A DNA stretch of 64,000 bases from Halobacteriovorax sp. JY17 (GCF_002753895.1 NZ_NJER01000003.1:310001-374000); one strand, 5' to 3'; counted from the stretch's first letter, positions 44,165-53,055 are shown. Numbers and translations: made by a program. The notes: generated by a model not told the origin, from the letters alone.

Positions 44165-44396
44165 AAGCGCATCCTCTGCTTGAAATAGTGTGTGTATGTC
44201 CTAGAAATCTACCATTAATAAAGGCCTTTCGTACACGATAAATTATTAAATGTAAGATCTTGTGAGGCCAGGCTCAACGTAATTTTAATAACTTAAAAAC
44301 ATTAACTTTATTAACTTCAACCCAATATTAGCGAGATAAAAAGGTAGTTAAGGCACTTACTAAATAAAATCTTGATTCTTCCTTTAGTAAACGCTG

Positions 44397-44423
44397 TAAA
44401 TATTTAAAAAAACGTTCCGACAA
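44397..44423 (+). promoter_or_regulatory. Sigma-28 (FliA-type) promoter candidate for the chemoreceptor
   Basis: TAAATATT (44397-44404), an 11-base spacer, TCCGACAA (44416-44423). Against the sigma-28 consensus TAAAGTTT / GCCGATAA this matches 6 of 8 at each box at exact spacing. It lies 28 bases before the chemoreceptor ATG. The 286-base region 44165-44450 shows nothing else. Confidence 0.55.
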
Positions 44424-44450
44424 CTTAAGAAATCTTGAAAATGAGGAATT

Positions 44451-46040
44451 ATGACAAAGATAAACTTTAAGATTAAACTTATATTATTGTGTATTTTCAT
44501 GTCATCAGTAAGTCTGACTATTGGAATCGTTTCATACTTAGGTTTTCAAAAGTTTACCGACTTATCCAAAAATATTAACCACGATGTTATTCCTCGAAGC
44601 CTTCTTCTAAGTGAGATGGATGTGAATTATCAAAAAACTAGAATTGCGGTAAGAACCTTAGGTCTTGCGAACCTAAGTGATGAAGACAGGCTTGAGGCCA
44701 TACAAGCTTCAATCAACGCAGTAGCTGCATATGAAAAAGCTTCCGACAATTTAAATGCCAAAATCTCAAACCCAAAAGAAGAAATTCTCTACAAAAATGT
44801 TCTTAAAGAATGGGCTGATTTTAAAAGTGTTGGAGTTCGCGCACTTGATTTAGCAAAAGTGTACGATGAACCAGCAAAGATTAAACTACTCGAAATATTT
44901 CTTAAGCATTGCCCGGAAGCGGCAAGCCAATACCAAACAGTCCTTGATGAGTACAATAAATATATTCGTCTTGAAGTAACACACTCTTCCGACTCTGCAA
45001 CAAAGACTTCACACTTTTTAAACATCATTCTAATTGGAATTTCAATTACGGGAATATTCTTAGGTCTTATAACTGGATTTATTTTTGCGAGCAAAATTTC
45101 CACATCTATTAGAAAAACCCTAGAAAATCTTACACAGAGTTCAAGTTTTTTAACTCTTAGTGCGAACACTATTGCCGAGACATCTCAAAGCCTTTCAAGT
45201 TCAAGTGAGCAACAAGACACCTCACTTCAAGAATCATCCTCATCTCTTGAAGAGATTAGCTCAATGGTGAGAATGACTGCAGACAATGCGATCAAGTCTG
45301 ACGACTTAGCAAAATCAAGCCTTACCAAAGCCTCTTCCGGAAAAAAAGCTGTAACAAAAATGATTCAATCCATGAGTGATATAAATATTAATATTGATAC
45401 AATTGTTGAAGAGCTAGATGGAAATAATTTAGAAATGAAAAAAATCACTGATCTCATAAATAAGATCGAAGAGAAGACACAAATCATTAACGATATTGTT
45501 TTTCAAACAAAGCTTCTCTCCTTCAACGCTTCAGTAGAAGCGGCAAGAGCTGGTGAAGCTGGAAAGGGATTCGCTGTCGTTGCAGAAGAGGTTGGAAAAC
45601 TTGCAGAGCTTAGTGGGAAAGCATCGATTGATATTGCAGAGATGGTTTCTTCCAGCGTCGACCAAGTAAATAGAATCGTTAACGATTCACAGAAGAGAGT
45701 TTCTCTACTAGTTACAGATGTACGAACAAGTGTAACCAACGGCTCAAGTATTGCGAATGAATGCGGTGAAATTTTAGAAAATATTGTAACAAGTGTTGAG
45801 CATGTCACGACTTCAATTTCTGAAATCTCTACGGCCTCAAGAGAGCAATCAAAAGGAATAGAGGAACTTCAAGAATCAATTCTTCAAGTTGATAGCTCGT
45901 CAAAATCTAATACAGGCATTGCAAGAGATACTTCCGAAGTTGCAAATAAACTTAAAGATCAGGTCACTCATGTTAATAGCTCCATCTCAGAAATTCAAAA
46001 TGTCATTCTTGGTGACTTTGAAAGGAAGAAAGCTTCTTAA
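44451..46040 (+). CDS. Methyl-accepting chemotaxis protein
   Basis: A 529-residue chemoreceptor. TM1 at about 9-32, a four-helix-bundle-type periplasmic sensor (about 33-185), TM2 (about 188-212), a short HAMP-like segment, and the MCP signalling helix pair. The hairpin tip is visible as [40 protein letters not shown] around residue 345-385, the contact site for CheA/CheW. The C-terminus ends FERKKAS with no NWETF-type CheR tether. GAGGA precedes the ATG. A sigma-28-type promoter stands upstream. Ligand unknown. Convergent 4-base overlap with the next gene. Confidence 0.93.
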   Translation: MTKINFKIKLILLCIFMSSVSLTIGIVSYLGFQKFTDLSKNINHDVIPRSLLLSEMDVNYQKTRIAVRTLGLANLSDEDRLEAIQASINAVAAYEKASDNLNAKISNPKEEILYKNVLKEWADFKSVGVRALDLAKVYDEPAKIKLLEIFLKHCPEAASQYQTVLDEYNKYIRLEVTHSSDSATKTSHFLNIILIGISITGIFLGLITGFIFASKISTSIRKTLENLTQSSSFLTLSANTIAETSQSLSSSSEQQDTSLQESSSSLEEISSMVRMTADNAIKSDDLAKSSLTKASSGKKAVTKMIQSMSDININIDTIVEELDGNNLEMKKITDLINKIEEKTQIINDIVFQTKLLSFNASVEAARAGEAGKGFAVVAEEVGKLAELSGKASIDIAEMVSSSVDQVNRIVNDSQKRVSLLVTDVRTSVTNGSSIANECGEILENIVTSVEHVTTSISEISTASREQSKGIEELQESILQVDSSSKSNTGIARDTSEVANKLKDQVTHVNSSISEIQNVILGDFERKKAS

Positions 46041-46972
46041 TTATTACAAATAACTTTATCGAGCTTGCAAGCAAGCTCTTTATATTTCTTAGCAAGCTTA
46101 GGATTCGCCTTTTGATAAATTGAATACTTTAAACAAGACTCTGCGGATGGGTCAATTTTAACCTGGCAAGCTCTTCTGTAGAAACTCATTGATCTTGCCA
46201 AATTTTTCTTTTCAATACTTTGAGCGTAACGAATACAACCCATTGCAAGTTCAAGATCACAGGCCTTTTCAAAGGAGGCCAAATCAAGTTTCCCTTCCTT
46301 CTGTTCAACCTCTCCTAAAGCTAGGCACCCCTGGGCACTCTTGTTGTTACAAGCTGTCTCTGCCCATTTCCTAGCTTCTGTTAAATTGGCCAAGAAGAGA
46401 TACTTTGAAGCAAGCTCTGTACATTTCTCGTACTTTTTTTCGGTACAGCTCTTTTCCAAAATTTTCATTCTCGCTTTTAAAAGATCAAGATACTTTTTCT
46501 GATCTGCGAGCTCTTCTTTACTTAATTCTTTCGAGTTTGTTCGAATAATTTTTGAAAAATAAATATCATACCGATCTTTTTTTTCACAGGCCTTCTTAAC
46601 ATTTAGAGTACAGGCCTTTTCGTAGTGATCTAAGGATTGTAAATAATCTTTCTTAGTAAAGTTAAAATCCGCAAGCTTAAAACATCCCATTCCAAAAGAG
46701 TGTTCACACGCAAGAATTAAATACTTCGGATCACTAATCAATTGATTTAATTTCTTATAAACTCTATCTAGGGCGTAGCACGATCTTCCGTCTTTTAAAT
46801 TACAACCTTTTTCAAAGTAAGTAAGTGGAGCAAGCTGATCACCATCAACAGCTCTTTTATAAGCATACTCAAAACAGTCTGTAGCTTTTCCAGAATTACA
46901 TCCATTTACCAATTGAGACACTTCTGCCTGAATGGAAAAAAAGGAAAAAAAGAAAACAAGAATAACGTTCAT
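46037..46972 (-). CDS. Exported Sel1-like, Cys-rich repeat protein
   Basis: About 311 residues from the ATG at 46972; the open frame reaches a TTG at 46990, but the ATG directly precedes a good signal peptide ([15 protein letters not shown]). The mature part repeats a 34-36-residue Sel1-like unit with the core A-x-x-Y-F/Y-E-K-A/G-C-x-L/K-x-x-x-x-x-C, e.g. [74 protein letters not shown]. One cysteine pair per unit suggests a disulfide-stapled solenoid, as in Helicobacter Hcp proteins. It is probably a periplasmic or surface protein-interaction scaffold. Overlaps the MCP gene by 4 bases, tail to tail. Confidence 0.82.
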   Translation of the reverse strand: MNVILVFFFSFFSIQAEVSQLVNGCNSGKATDCFEYAYKRAVDGDQLAPLTYFEKGCNLKDGRSCYALDRVYKKLNQLISDPKYLILACEHSFGMGCFKLADFNFTKKDYLQSLDHYEKACTLNVKKACEKKDRYDIYFSKIIRTNSKELSKEELADQKKYLDLLKARMKILEKSCTEKKYEKCTELASKYLFLANLTEARKWAETACNNKSAQGCLALGEVEQKEGKLDLASFEKACDLELAMGCIRYAQSIEKKNLARSMSFYRRACQVKIDPSAESCLKYSIYQKANPKLAKKYKELACKLDKVICNN

Positions 46973-47069
46973 TATCAAAGTATAACACAAGAACTTATAG
47001 AAATTTTATAGGAAAATTAAGACAAAAATAGCCAGACGAAATTCTTCAACATCGTTTTTTTACACAAGA

Positions 47070-47095
47070 AGTCCCCCCAAAAAATGAGGGGGACT
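47070..47095 (-). terminator. Terminator of the HupE/His-rich operon
   Basis: Stem AGTCCCCC (47070-47077) and GGGGGACT (47088-47095), loop of about 10 A-rich bases. It follows the stop of the last gene (47099). The GC stem is strong; the minus-strand U-run (TTCTT) is short. Confidence 0.7.
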
Positions 47096-47098
47096 ATT

Positions 47099-47437
47099 TT
47101 AAAGAAATTTAGTGGCGTATGAATGAATAAAATATCCAAATCCCAGTAAAGCTATTCCACTTGAATAGCAGGTCCAAAAATTTAAATTAAATTTTTGAGC
47201 CAGGAGAAATGGAATAAAGAATAATAATGAAACAGGTATCGCAACGAATACGCTCTTTGCATATTCAACTGACTGACTTGAATCTCCCCATTCTAAATGA
47301 GAAAAAGCCAGAGCTAAAAGAGTAGTTAGAGGCAAGGCGGTCAAGAACCCTGCCAAACCAGTCTTTTTACCTGAAAGCCAAGAAACAAAGCTAATTAAAA
47401 TAGCCGCGAAAATCGTTTTACCTACTGCTAACCACAT
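47099..47437 (-). CDS. Small inner-membrane protein in metal operon
   Basis: 112 residues from the ATG at 47437, preferred because it follows the stop of the previous gene by one base and starts right before TM1; an in-frame start at 47473 would add 12 residues inside that gene. Four hydrophobic helices (about 3-18, 26-44, 59-80, 88-108) with SWLSGKKTGLAGFLTALPLTTLLAL in the first hairpin, which resembles the DUF3147/GlpM-type small membrane proteins (uncertain). Last gene of the HupE/His-rich group and likely co-transcribed. No metal-binding residues are obvious. Confidence 0.55.
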   Translation of the reverse strand: MWLAVGKTIFAAILISFVSWLSGKKTGLAGFLTALPLTTLLALAFSHLEWGDSSQSVEYAKSVFVAIPVSLLFFIPFLLAQKFNLNFWTCYSSGIALLGFGYFIHSYATKFL

Positions 47438-47438
47438 A

Positions 47439-47774
47439 TTATTTTCCCGAGAAATTTGCTGCGACAAATCCACCTGATTTTTTCAAAAAGATATAAAGCT
47501 TTTTTCCTTTAACACCTTTGTCATTGTCAAATGTAACGATCCATTCATTTTTCTTCATCTCTGACTTATCAAACTTTGAATTGAGCCATGAAGTATCTAT
47601 TTTCTTTGCTTTTATAAGCCTTTGGATATGCTCTCTTCCAATTTTTTCAGTCTTCTCTTTACTAATCATAGGAGCACTATGAGAGTGACCATGTCCATGA
47701 GAATGTCCTCCTCCCGGACCAGCAAAAGAAATTGAAGTTAAAGTAAGTGTTATTAAAATTGTTATAATTTTCAT
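47439..47774 (-). CDS. Periplasmic His-rich protein (DUF6488-like)
   Basis: 111 residues: signal peptide to about residue 18 (ending SFA), then a His-rich head GGGHSHGHGHSHSAPM, then a basic helical/beta domain with IGREHIQRLIKAKKIDTSWL and VTFDNDKGVKGKKLYIFL. The His cluster suits zinc, nickel, copper or cobalt binding in the periplasm. It resembles DUF6488, small proteins near HupE/metal transport genes, though this is from memory of the pattern. AAGGAAAA precedes the ATG. It lies 9 bases after the HupE-like gene. Confidence 0.68.
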   Translation of the reverse strand: MKIITILITLTLTSISFAGPGGGHSHGHGHSHSAPMISKEKTEKIGREHIQRLIKAKKIDTSWLNSKFDKSEMKKNEWIVTFDNDKGVKGKKLYIFLKKSGGFVAANFSGK

Positions 47775-47783
47775 AAATTTTCC

Positions 47784-48557
47784 TTATAAGTTATCGTGTT
47801 GTTCAGTATTTTTAGTCTTATCTATCTTAAGGTGATGATGAATATGATTATCTTCACTAAATCCAAATTCCTCGGGGCTTGAGTTGTGTAAGTAGCCATG
47901 AAGCTGCATTAGCAAGAGCATAAATCCCGCAAGAATTAGACCATCGTTAGCTATCTTTGAAAATCTTTTAAAGAAGTTCGTCTTCCGAACTCCAGACAGT
48001 AAGACTAGCATAATCCCGAGGGCGACAATTTGTCCAAGCTCAACCCCTACGTTGAAAGAGACGATTCTCATCAACATTCCCATTCCTTTTTCACCAAGTG
48101 GGAGCTGTTGCAATCTTGTTGAAAGACCAAAACCATGAATTAGGCCAAAAATAAAAACCATCATTAAGAGATTCGGAGACCTCCTCATTCCAAAGTATGT
48201 TTTAAATCTATCATTATTATCAAAACCCTTATAGCAAACACTAATGGCGATTACTGCATCAACCAACCAATAGTTAGCCGTAATCCCCATAAAAGTTGCT
48301 AGAATAAGCGTAATGCTATGACCAAGAGTGAAGACACTAATGAATTTCACTATTTCTTTAAATGTAGTTAAGAAAAATATTACTCCAAAAAGAAATAGTA
48401 AGTGATCATAACCAGTAATCATGTGCTCGGCACCGAGCCATATATATTGAAGATAACCACCTTCAATCATTGCTTGCTTAGCTTCCTCACTTATTCCATG
48501 AGCAAAAGAACTTGCTGACATGAATAACATGAGAAAACTTAATATTAGTTTATACAT
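47784..48557 (-). CDS. HupE/UreJ-type metal transporter
   Basis: 257 residues from the ATG at 48557, picked because TTTGGAG stands upstream and a signal-like hydrophobic segment ending SSFAHG follows; the open frame reaches 48608. The HupE_UreJ_2 family pattern is clear: GAEHMITGYDHLLFLFGVIFF, FTLGHSITLILATF, LIHGFGLSTRL and FNVGVELGQI in successive membrane helices. Conserved His and Asp residues within helices (GYDHLLF, GHS, HGFG) probably line a metal path, and the family is linked to nickel/cobalt import or copper. A His-rich tail (HIHHHLKID) is cytoplasmic. Centre of the four-gene metal group 47099-48975. Confidence 0.85.
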   Translation of the reverse strand: MYKLILSFLMLFMSASSFAHGISEEAKQAMIEGGYLQYIWLGAEHMITGYDHLLFLFGVIFFLTTFKEIVKFISVFTLGHSITLILATFMGITANYWLVDAVIAISVCYKGFDNNDRFKTYFGMRRSPNLLMMVFIFGLIHGFGLSTRLQQLPLGEKGMGMLMRIVSFNVGVELGQIVALGIMLVLLSGVRKTNFFKRFSKIANDGLILAGFMLLLMQLHGYLHNSSPEEFGFSEDNHIHHHLKIDKTKNTEQHDNL

Positions 48558-48600
48558 ATTTTCTCCAAATAAATTATTGTGATTAGAATTAAAAAAAGAG

Positions 48601-48975
48601 TTAGCCAATCGGGGGCTTAAAGAGTTTCAACAAGTGAGGACTTGAAATTAAATACTTTTCAAAAAAACCTTGTGAAGGCCTATATTGATCTGAGTTGGTT
48701 TGAATATTGGTAGATTGATTTAAAAACTTCAATTCAAATTGAGGAATCTTTGAATGATCATGATTATGCTCGTGCTCTTCACCATCTTCGCTATGTCTAT
48801 GACTATGACCATGCTCCAGAGCTGTATCATCAATATTATCATGGTGAATTTTATTTATATGAGCATATTTATCCAAGTGAGACTTTGTATTATCTAACTC
48901 TAATAAAGGCTTCCCTGTGCTAACAATACATAGACAAAAGAATAAATGAATTGCTGCTTTAAAAATCTTATACAT
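48601..48975 (-). CDS. His-rich small exported protein, unknown
   Basis: 124 residues with an N-terminal hydrophobic segment (about 5-22) that can be a signal peptide or anchor. The middle is very rich in His and Glu (EHGHSHRHSEDGEEHEHNHDHS), a cluster expected to bind Zn, Ni, Co or Cu. The C-terminus ends LLKLFKPPIG, like a short amphipathic tail. No family is recognised; similar His-rich small proteins accompany RND and HupE metal systems. It is the first gene of the metal group, 44 bases before the HupE start. No DtxR-like site was seen upstream. Confidence 0.6.
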   Translation of the reverse strand: MYKIFKAAIHLFFCLCIVSTGKPLLELDNTKSHLDKYAHINKIHHDNIDDTALEHGHSHRHSEDGEEHEHNHDHSKIPQFELKFLNQSTNIQTNSDQYRPSQGFFEKYLISSPHLLKLFKPPIG

Positions 48976-49194
48976 ATTTGAATAGTCTATAGGACTTAAA
49001 GAGAACTTTAAAACATTTTATTTTCAACATATTGAGGGACTTGAGCGGGAAAGAAAAATGGTCGGCTCGCCGACACCGTATGCGAACCAAACCATCATAG
49101 CTCATATCTATCTGTTTTTATTACACATTTTTTCAATAATCCCAAGGAAAATATCGGAATTTTACGGAAACTATACCTCGATTTTGATCTCTCA

Positions 49195-49521
49195 ATGAGC
49201 AAAATCAGTGAACTAACTGAAGGAAAGTGGCCAAAGACATCTATCATTGAAGCCCTTCAGGCCCATGGAATTAAGAAGTCAGACACTCCAATTCCTTCCA
49301 AACCCAAGTATGGCTACAAAGTGGAAAATGGGGAGCTAGTTCTTTGTGAAAAAGAACAGAAAATCATCAAACTGATCTTGGAGCTTCATGCCCAAGGTAA
49401 CTCTTTGCGAAAAATCGCTCGAATTCTAAACGAGAAAAAAATTAAAGGTAAGTACGGCGGTCTTTGGGACAAGTCCGTTATCTCAACCATTATTAAGCGT
49501 GAAACCAAACAGGAGGAATAA
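49195..49521 (+). CDS. Recombinase-domain helix-turn-helix protein (possible truncated serine recombinase)
   Basis: 108 residues. The second half, EQKIIKLILELHAQGNSLRKIARILNEKKIKGKYGG-WDKSVISTIIKRE, matches the Recombinase domain of large serine recombinases (helix, S-x-R-x-I-A-x-x-L-N, G-x-W...V-x-x-I-L). No catalytic Ser-containing N-terminal resolvase domain is present, and the frame stays open upstream of the ATG (to about 49130) without it. So either this is a remnant of a mobile element or a free DNA-binding protein. The next gene begins 2 bases later with a strong ribosome site, and the pair is probably transcribed together. Confidence 0.65.
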   Translation: MSKISELTEGKWPKTSIIEALQAHGIKKSDTPIPSKPKYGYKVENGELVLCEKEQKIIKLILELHAQGNSLRKIARILNEKKIKGKYGGLWDKSVISTIIKRETKQEE

Positions 49522-49523
49522 TC

Positions 49524-49691
49524 ATGCGTGCAGTTATTGAAATCATTCTTGCGGTAGTATTTACAGCCATTACAGGAACGACAGTTTTAAACTTCTCTAG
49601 TAAGGCCATCAAAAAGGAAGCTCTCACAAAAATACAAAGGGGTCTGCCAAGCTTAGAAGATTTTACTTTAAAAATGATTCAGAGAAATTAA
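49524..49691 (+). CDS. 55-residue single-pass membrane protein
   Basis: A short gene with ATG at 49524, preceded by AGGAGG 8 bases upstream, two bases after the stop of the recombinase-tail protein. The product has one hydrophobic helix (about 4-20, IEIILAVVFTAITGTTV) and a basic amphipathic C-terminus (KAIKKEALTKIQRGLP, then LEDFTLKMIQRN). The near-perfect ribosome site argues that it is real. It resembles holin or toxin-like small membrane peptides only in general shape; function unknown. Confidence 0.65.
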   Translation: MRAVIEIILAVVFTAITGTTVLNFSSKAIKKEALTKIQRGLPSLEDFTLKMIQRN

Positions 49692-49740
49692 GCCCCTTTT
49701 GGCCATAGCTCTATTAGTACCAAAATTCAAAAAGGCTTAA
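49688..49740. terminator. Imperfect hairpin between convergent genes
   Basis: TTAAGCC (49688-49694) and GGCTTAA (49734-49740) can pair, with inner TTTT/AAAA pairing and bulges. It fills most of the gap between the 55-residue gene and the CDF gene. No clean T-run follows. Confidence 0.35.
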
Positions 49741-49747
49741 TGACTAG

Positions 49748-50593
49748 TTAATCACATTTATTAGAACAACATGTCTCTTTTACTGGCTCTACTTTCTTGA
49801 TTTTTGATAACCTAATTATGCTAATACCGCCTCTAATTACTATAATAGAGACAATTCCACCAATAATTAAATCTGGTATATTACTATTAAGAAAATAAAC
49901 TAACGCACCAGAAACAATTACTCCTGTATTAACAATTACGTCATTAGCAGAAAAAATCCAACTGGCCTTCATATGAACTTCGCCGTCTTTATGCTTGTGA
50001 ATCAAAACAAGACACCAAAGGTTCGCGATAAGAGCGATCATTGAAACGACAATCATATAATTAGAAAGTGGCTCACTCCCAAAGTAGAACTTTCTACCGA
50101 CCTCGACTAGGCAAAGCAAGCCAAGAGAGATTTGCATTACTCCACTAAAGTATGCTGCTTTGTGCTTCATTGAGATCGACTTTCCGACAGCGTAAAGACT
50201 TAGGCCATAGACAAATGAATCAGCTAGCATATCAAGTCCATCAGCGAGAAGCCCTGTAGACTCAGCATAAAACCCTAACATGATCTCAATAACAAACATC
50301 GTAAAGTTTATGCCTAGTAAGTATTTTAACGTTTTCGCTTCTACACTAGGAGCAATATCTGGAACTTCATCAATTCCTATTTCTTCTGTACTAATTAACT
50401 CACCAGGAAGGGATATGGTATTCAAAGATTCTATTATTTGGTGCTTATCCACACTATGATAAAAATGCACAGTCCTAGACTCTAAATCAAACTCCATCTT
50501 TGCACTTGGATCTAAGTTTTCCATCAATCCTTCGATCATTTTTATTTCCGAAGGACAATCCATTTTTTTTATATTTACAGATGTTTTTTGCAC
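49748..50593 (-). CDS. Cation diffusion facilitator (CDF) with N-terminal HMA-like domain
   Basis: 281 residues. The N-terminal 80 residues look like a heavy-metal-associated domain with a single Cys (KKMDCPSE). Six membrane helices follow: the TM2 motif LLADGLDMLADSF carries the Asp pair (DxxxD), and TM5 has HMKASWIFSANDVIVN, the CDF zinc/iron/manganese site. The tail ends CCSNKCD, another thiol-metal site. CDF proteins export divalent metal in exchange for protons. The start is GTG at 50593, immediately after the TAG of the FTR1 gene. Third gene of the DtxR-type operon, so it is likely to be controlled by iron or manganese. Confidence 0.85.
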   Translation of the reverse strand: MQKTSVNIKKMDCPSEIKMIEGLMENLDPSAKMEFDLESRTVHFYHSVDKHQIIESLNTISLPGELISTEEIGIDEVPDIAPSVEAKTLKYLLGINFTMFVIEIMLGFYAESTGLLADGLDMLADSFVYGLSLYAVGKSISMKHKAAYFSGVMQISLGLLCLVEVGRKFYFGSEPLSNYMIVVSMIALIANLWCLVLIHKHKDGEVHMKASWIFSANDVIVNTGVIVSGALVYFLNSNIPDLIIGGIVSIIVIRGGISIIRLSKIKKVEPVKETCCSNKCD

Positions 50594-52480
50594 CTATGCC
50601 ATACCTTTTTCCAATTTTAATCTGGAAGCGATGAAAAAAGAGAGGACTAAAAGAACCATAATCATTTGTGCGATTAGAACTTCTAGCGTCGAATTAAAGC
50701 CTATTGATGGTAGAGAAAAAATATCTAGCGAAGTTTGTGGAAATACACCAGTCTTTTGAAGAGCACCAATTCCTTTTCCTAAAAAAATTGTCGATAAACT
50801 CAAAATTAATATAGTTGATGCCTTAAATAGATACTTTAAGTTAAGCTTGATTGAGAATTTAATCGCAACCAAAATGACAAAAAAGGTTAATAGCACTGCT
50901 GATATAGCTCCAATTCCAACAAAGTACTGCTGATAACCGTCAAGAATTAATACTTTAAGAAAAAGTATTGTTTCAAATATTTCTCTAAAAGATGCAGTAA
51001 ATGCAATAAAAAATAAAGTCAAACCTCTCCCACTTCCGAGAGTAGTGTCTACTGCTGAGGTAAATTTATCTTTTAGTTTTTGAATATCAGTATTTTTATG
51101 CATCCAGTATCCGACATAAAACAATAATAAGGATGCGATTAACGCAGTATATCCCTCAAGAGATTCAGCAACTTCCCCTGTTATACTAATATATCTACTC
51201 AGCAAGATATATGCACCAACTCCGATTGCTATTGAAGATATCCAGCCTAAATGAATATGTTTATTAAATGCAGTTGCATTAGACTTCCTAGTAAGGCTCA
51301 GTAACAAAAATAATATAAGGCCTGCCTCAAATGCTTCCCTTAGTACAATGCCAAAAGACACTAAAAATGATGATACATTTGTTTTCTTGATCGTTGAGGT
51401 ATCTATGGCCCCTTGGAGCTTACTCAGTATGGGGTTTAAAACGGATTCGACTTTGCTATGATTAGCACTTTCACTAATTAAACCTCTATATTTTGCCAAT
51501 GATGTCTCTAGCTCAATTACTAAGTCTGCATTCTTAGACTTTAAAATTCCCTCGACAGGCTCAACTCCCTGCAAATAAGCAGATAATGAAAGATTCCTGG
51601 CCTCTTTTAATTTTCCTGCCTTATATAGTGAAAAGCTTGCTTTTAAGTCCTTGATTGCCTTTTTTAAATAAATTTCAACTTGCCCTTTATTGCCGTTTGA
51701 AGGTGGTGGTGAATTGATGTCTCTTATCGTTGCCATCATTCCCATTAAATCATCCTCTTTCAAATCGAATTTTTTTTGAATCTCATTGTCTGAAAGGGAA
51801 GAGCTTTCCTTAACATCTAAAACTAAACCTGCTCTCTTTTCTATGTTCTTAAAACGAAAGCTAGATACATAATAAGCTAACGACCAACGATCTTCTTTTG
51901 AAAGATAGTCGTGAGCGGCCATTCCTGTTTCATTTACTCCTAGGGTAATGGTATTATATGCCCCATAAGGAGATACATTTTTCATTCTCTCTAAGTCATG
52001 AAAGTTCGTAGGACTTGGCTCTAGCCCTTCTCCGGCCTCACCATCACCATATCCATTCTGACCATGACAGCTCATGCAATTATTCTTATATAAATTGGCC
52101 GCTCTAGTTAGGTCAATTTTTGTCTCAGGATAAGTTAAAAGATTGAACTGTTTTAAAATTTCAGACTTTATTTTATTTGCTAGAGCAGAAACCTCATGAA
52201 CCTTACTTTTAGCTAGAATTGACTGATTAAGATTTTGAATACTAGAGCTTAAACTTTGATTATAATTATTTTCTTTTGCAATTCTAATAACTTCATTGGA
52301 GAAATCAATTTGTTCCTCATATTCTCCTTTACTTATAACTTTTCCATTGGCAACAGCTTCACCGTAGTCCTGAGCTAAATAGCTTAAAAGGTGGACAGCT
52401 AATTGGTTCTCTTTAGTCGATGCAAATGCTGTAGAACCAATAACAAATAACAAACAAAAAAATATCTTAATCATCCTCAT
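50594..52480 (-). CDS. Cytochrome-c-fused FTR1 family iron permease
   Basis: 628 residues from the ATG at 52480, chosen because a GGAG lies upstream and a signal peptide (FCLLFVIGSTAFA) follows; the open frame reaches 52537. The periplasmic N-terminal half holds a c-type heme site NNCMSCHGQNGYGDG (Cys135, Cys138, His139) in a cytochrome c domain, then a helical linker. The C-terminal half has about seven membrane helices with the FTR1 iron-binding pair GIVLREAFEAGLIL and TASFREIFETILFL (REXXE). Like EfeU/FtrA-type systems it would take up iron, with the heme domain probably oxidising Fe(II). Overlaps the repressor gene by 14 bases; the operon has DtxR-like operators. Confidence 0.88.
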   Translation of the reverse strand: MRMIKIFFCLLFVIGSTAFASTKENQLAVHLLSYLAQDYGEAVANGKVISKGEYEEQIDFSNEVIRIAKENNYNQSLSSSIQNLNQSILAKSKVHEVSALANKIKSEILKQFNLLTYPETKIDLTRAANLYKNNCMSCHGQNGYGDGEAGEGLEPSPTNFHDLERMKNVSPYGAYNTITLGVNETGMAAHDYLSKEDRWSLAYYVSSFRFKNIEKRAGLVLDVKESSSLSDNEIQKKFDLKEDDLMGMMATIRDINSPPPSNGNKGQVEIYLKKAIKDLKASFSLYKAGKLKEARNLSLSAYLQGVEPVEGILKSKNADLVIELETSLAKYRGLISESANHSKVESVLNPILSKLQGAIDTSTIKKTNVSSFLVSFGIVLREAFEAGLILFLLLSLTRKSNATAFNKHIHLGWISSIAIGVGAYILLSRYISITGEVAESLEGYTALIASLLLFYVGYWMHKNTDIQKLKDKFTSAVDTTLGSGRGLTLFFIAFTASFREIFETILFLKVLILDGYQQYFVGIGAISAVLLTFFVILVAIKFSIKLNLKYLFKASTILILSLSTIFLGKGIGALQKTGVFPQTSLDIFSLPSIGFNSTLEVLIAQMIMVLLVLSFFIASRLKLEKGMA

Positions 52481-53003
52481 TGCCTTTCTCCATAGAATGT
52501 ATACTTTCACAAAGACCACAGCCAATTTCGGGGTCACATTGTAGGTAATATTTTTGAAACTCTTTTAAAAATTGCAAAACGACCTTGCGATCAGAACGTA
52601 AGAATTGAACAAACTTAAGTAGAGATTCACCCGTTTCATCAGATAGTAAATGCTCTATTTTACAACTATCCGTCACAGCTATATGTTCAGGGAGTCCCAA
52701 CACTTCTGTAAGCAAGACAATCATCGTTTGTCTCTTATTAGCGATTTTTTCGACTAACACTATCGAATGCTTTGGAAGTGATATAAAGTTATCTTTTATT
52801 TTAACAAGTTTTTTTTCTGATAACTTTTTGAGCTGTAAATGAACAGCATTTCTACTAACACCAAGTTCTTTGGCGATAGTGGAAGCTCTGAGTTGATCAC
52901 TTTTTTGTAAAAATGAATAAATAGTTAAGAGATAGTGCGTTTCAGAATGTGATAATTCGTTTTCACTATATTCCTTCCAGTACTGTCCAAATTGAAATTC
53001 CAA
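52467..53003 (-). CDS. DtxR/MntR-family metal-dependent repressor
   Basis: 178 residues. A winged helix-turn-helix (about 20-75: SETHYLLTIYSFLQ, TIAKELGVSRNAVHLQLKKLSEKKLV) is followed by the metal-binding/dimerisation domain with GLPEHIAVTDSCKIEHLLSDET, the family signature. No SH3-like third domain, so it resembles MntR. A Cys-rich tail (CDPEIGCGLCESIH) is an oddity and may bind metal. The start is TTG at 53003 with AAAGAGG upstream; the ATG five bases earlier is out of frame. It leads the operon with the FTR1 permease and CDF. Two palindromic operators lie directly upstream, so autoregulation is likely. Confidence 0.88.
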   Translation of the reverse strand: MEFQFGQYWKEYSENELSHSETHYLLTIYSFLQKSDQLRASTIAKELGVSRNAVHLQLKKLSEKKLVKIKDNFISLPKHSIVLVEKIANKRQTMIVLLTEVLGLPEHIAVTDSCKIEHLLSDETGESLLKFVQFLRSDRKVVLQFLKEFQKYYLQCDPEIGCGLCESIHSMEKGNEDD

Positions 53004-53016
53004 GGCATCCTCTTTT

Positions 53017-53038
53017 TATGTTAGGTATGCCTAACATA
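53017..53038 (-). promoter_or_regulatory. DtxR-type operator 1
   Basis: Inverted repeat with 9-base arms TATGTTAGG (53017-53025) and CCTAACATA (53030-53038) and centre TATG. The core TTAGG-N4-CCTAA resembles DtxR/IdeR boxes. It lies 14 bases upstream of the repressor start. Confidence 0.75.
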
Positions 53039-53055
53039 TTTTTAATCTCTAATAT

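Noticed and set aside
43884-44183. 99-residue plus-strand frame inside smc
   Set aside because: Antisense to the highly conserved ATPase head, a shadow frame.
49058-49090. Possible tRNA remnant near GGTCGGCTCGCCGACACC
   Set aside because: TGGTCGG and GCGAACC resemble a tRNA end, but the T arm cannot pair and no D or anticodon arm follows. Kept only as part of a tentative integration footprint.
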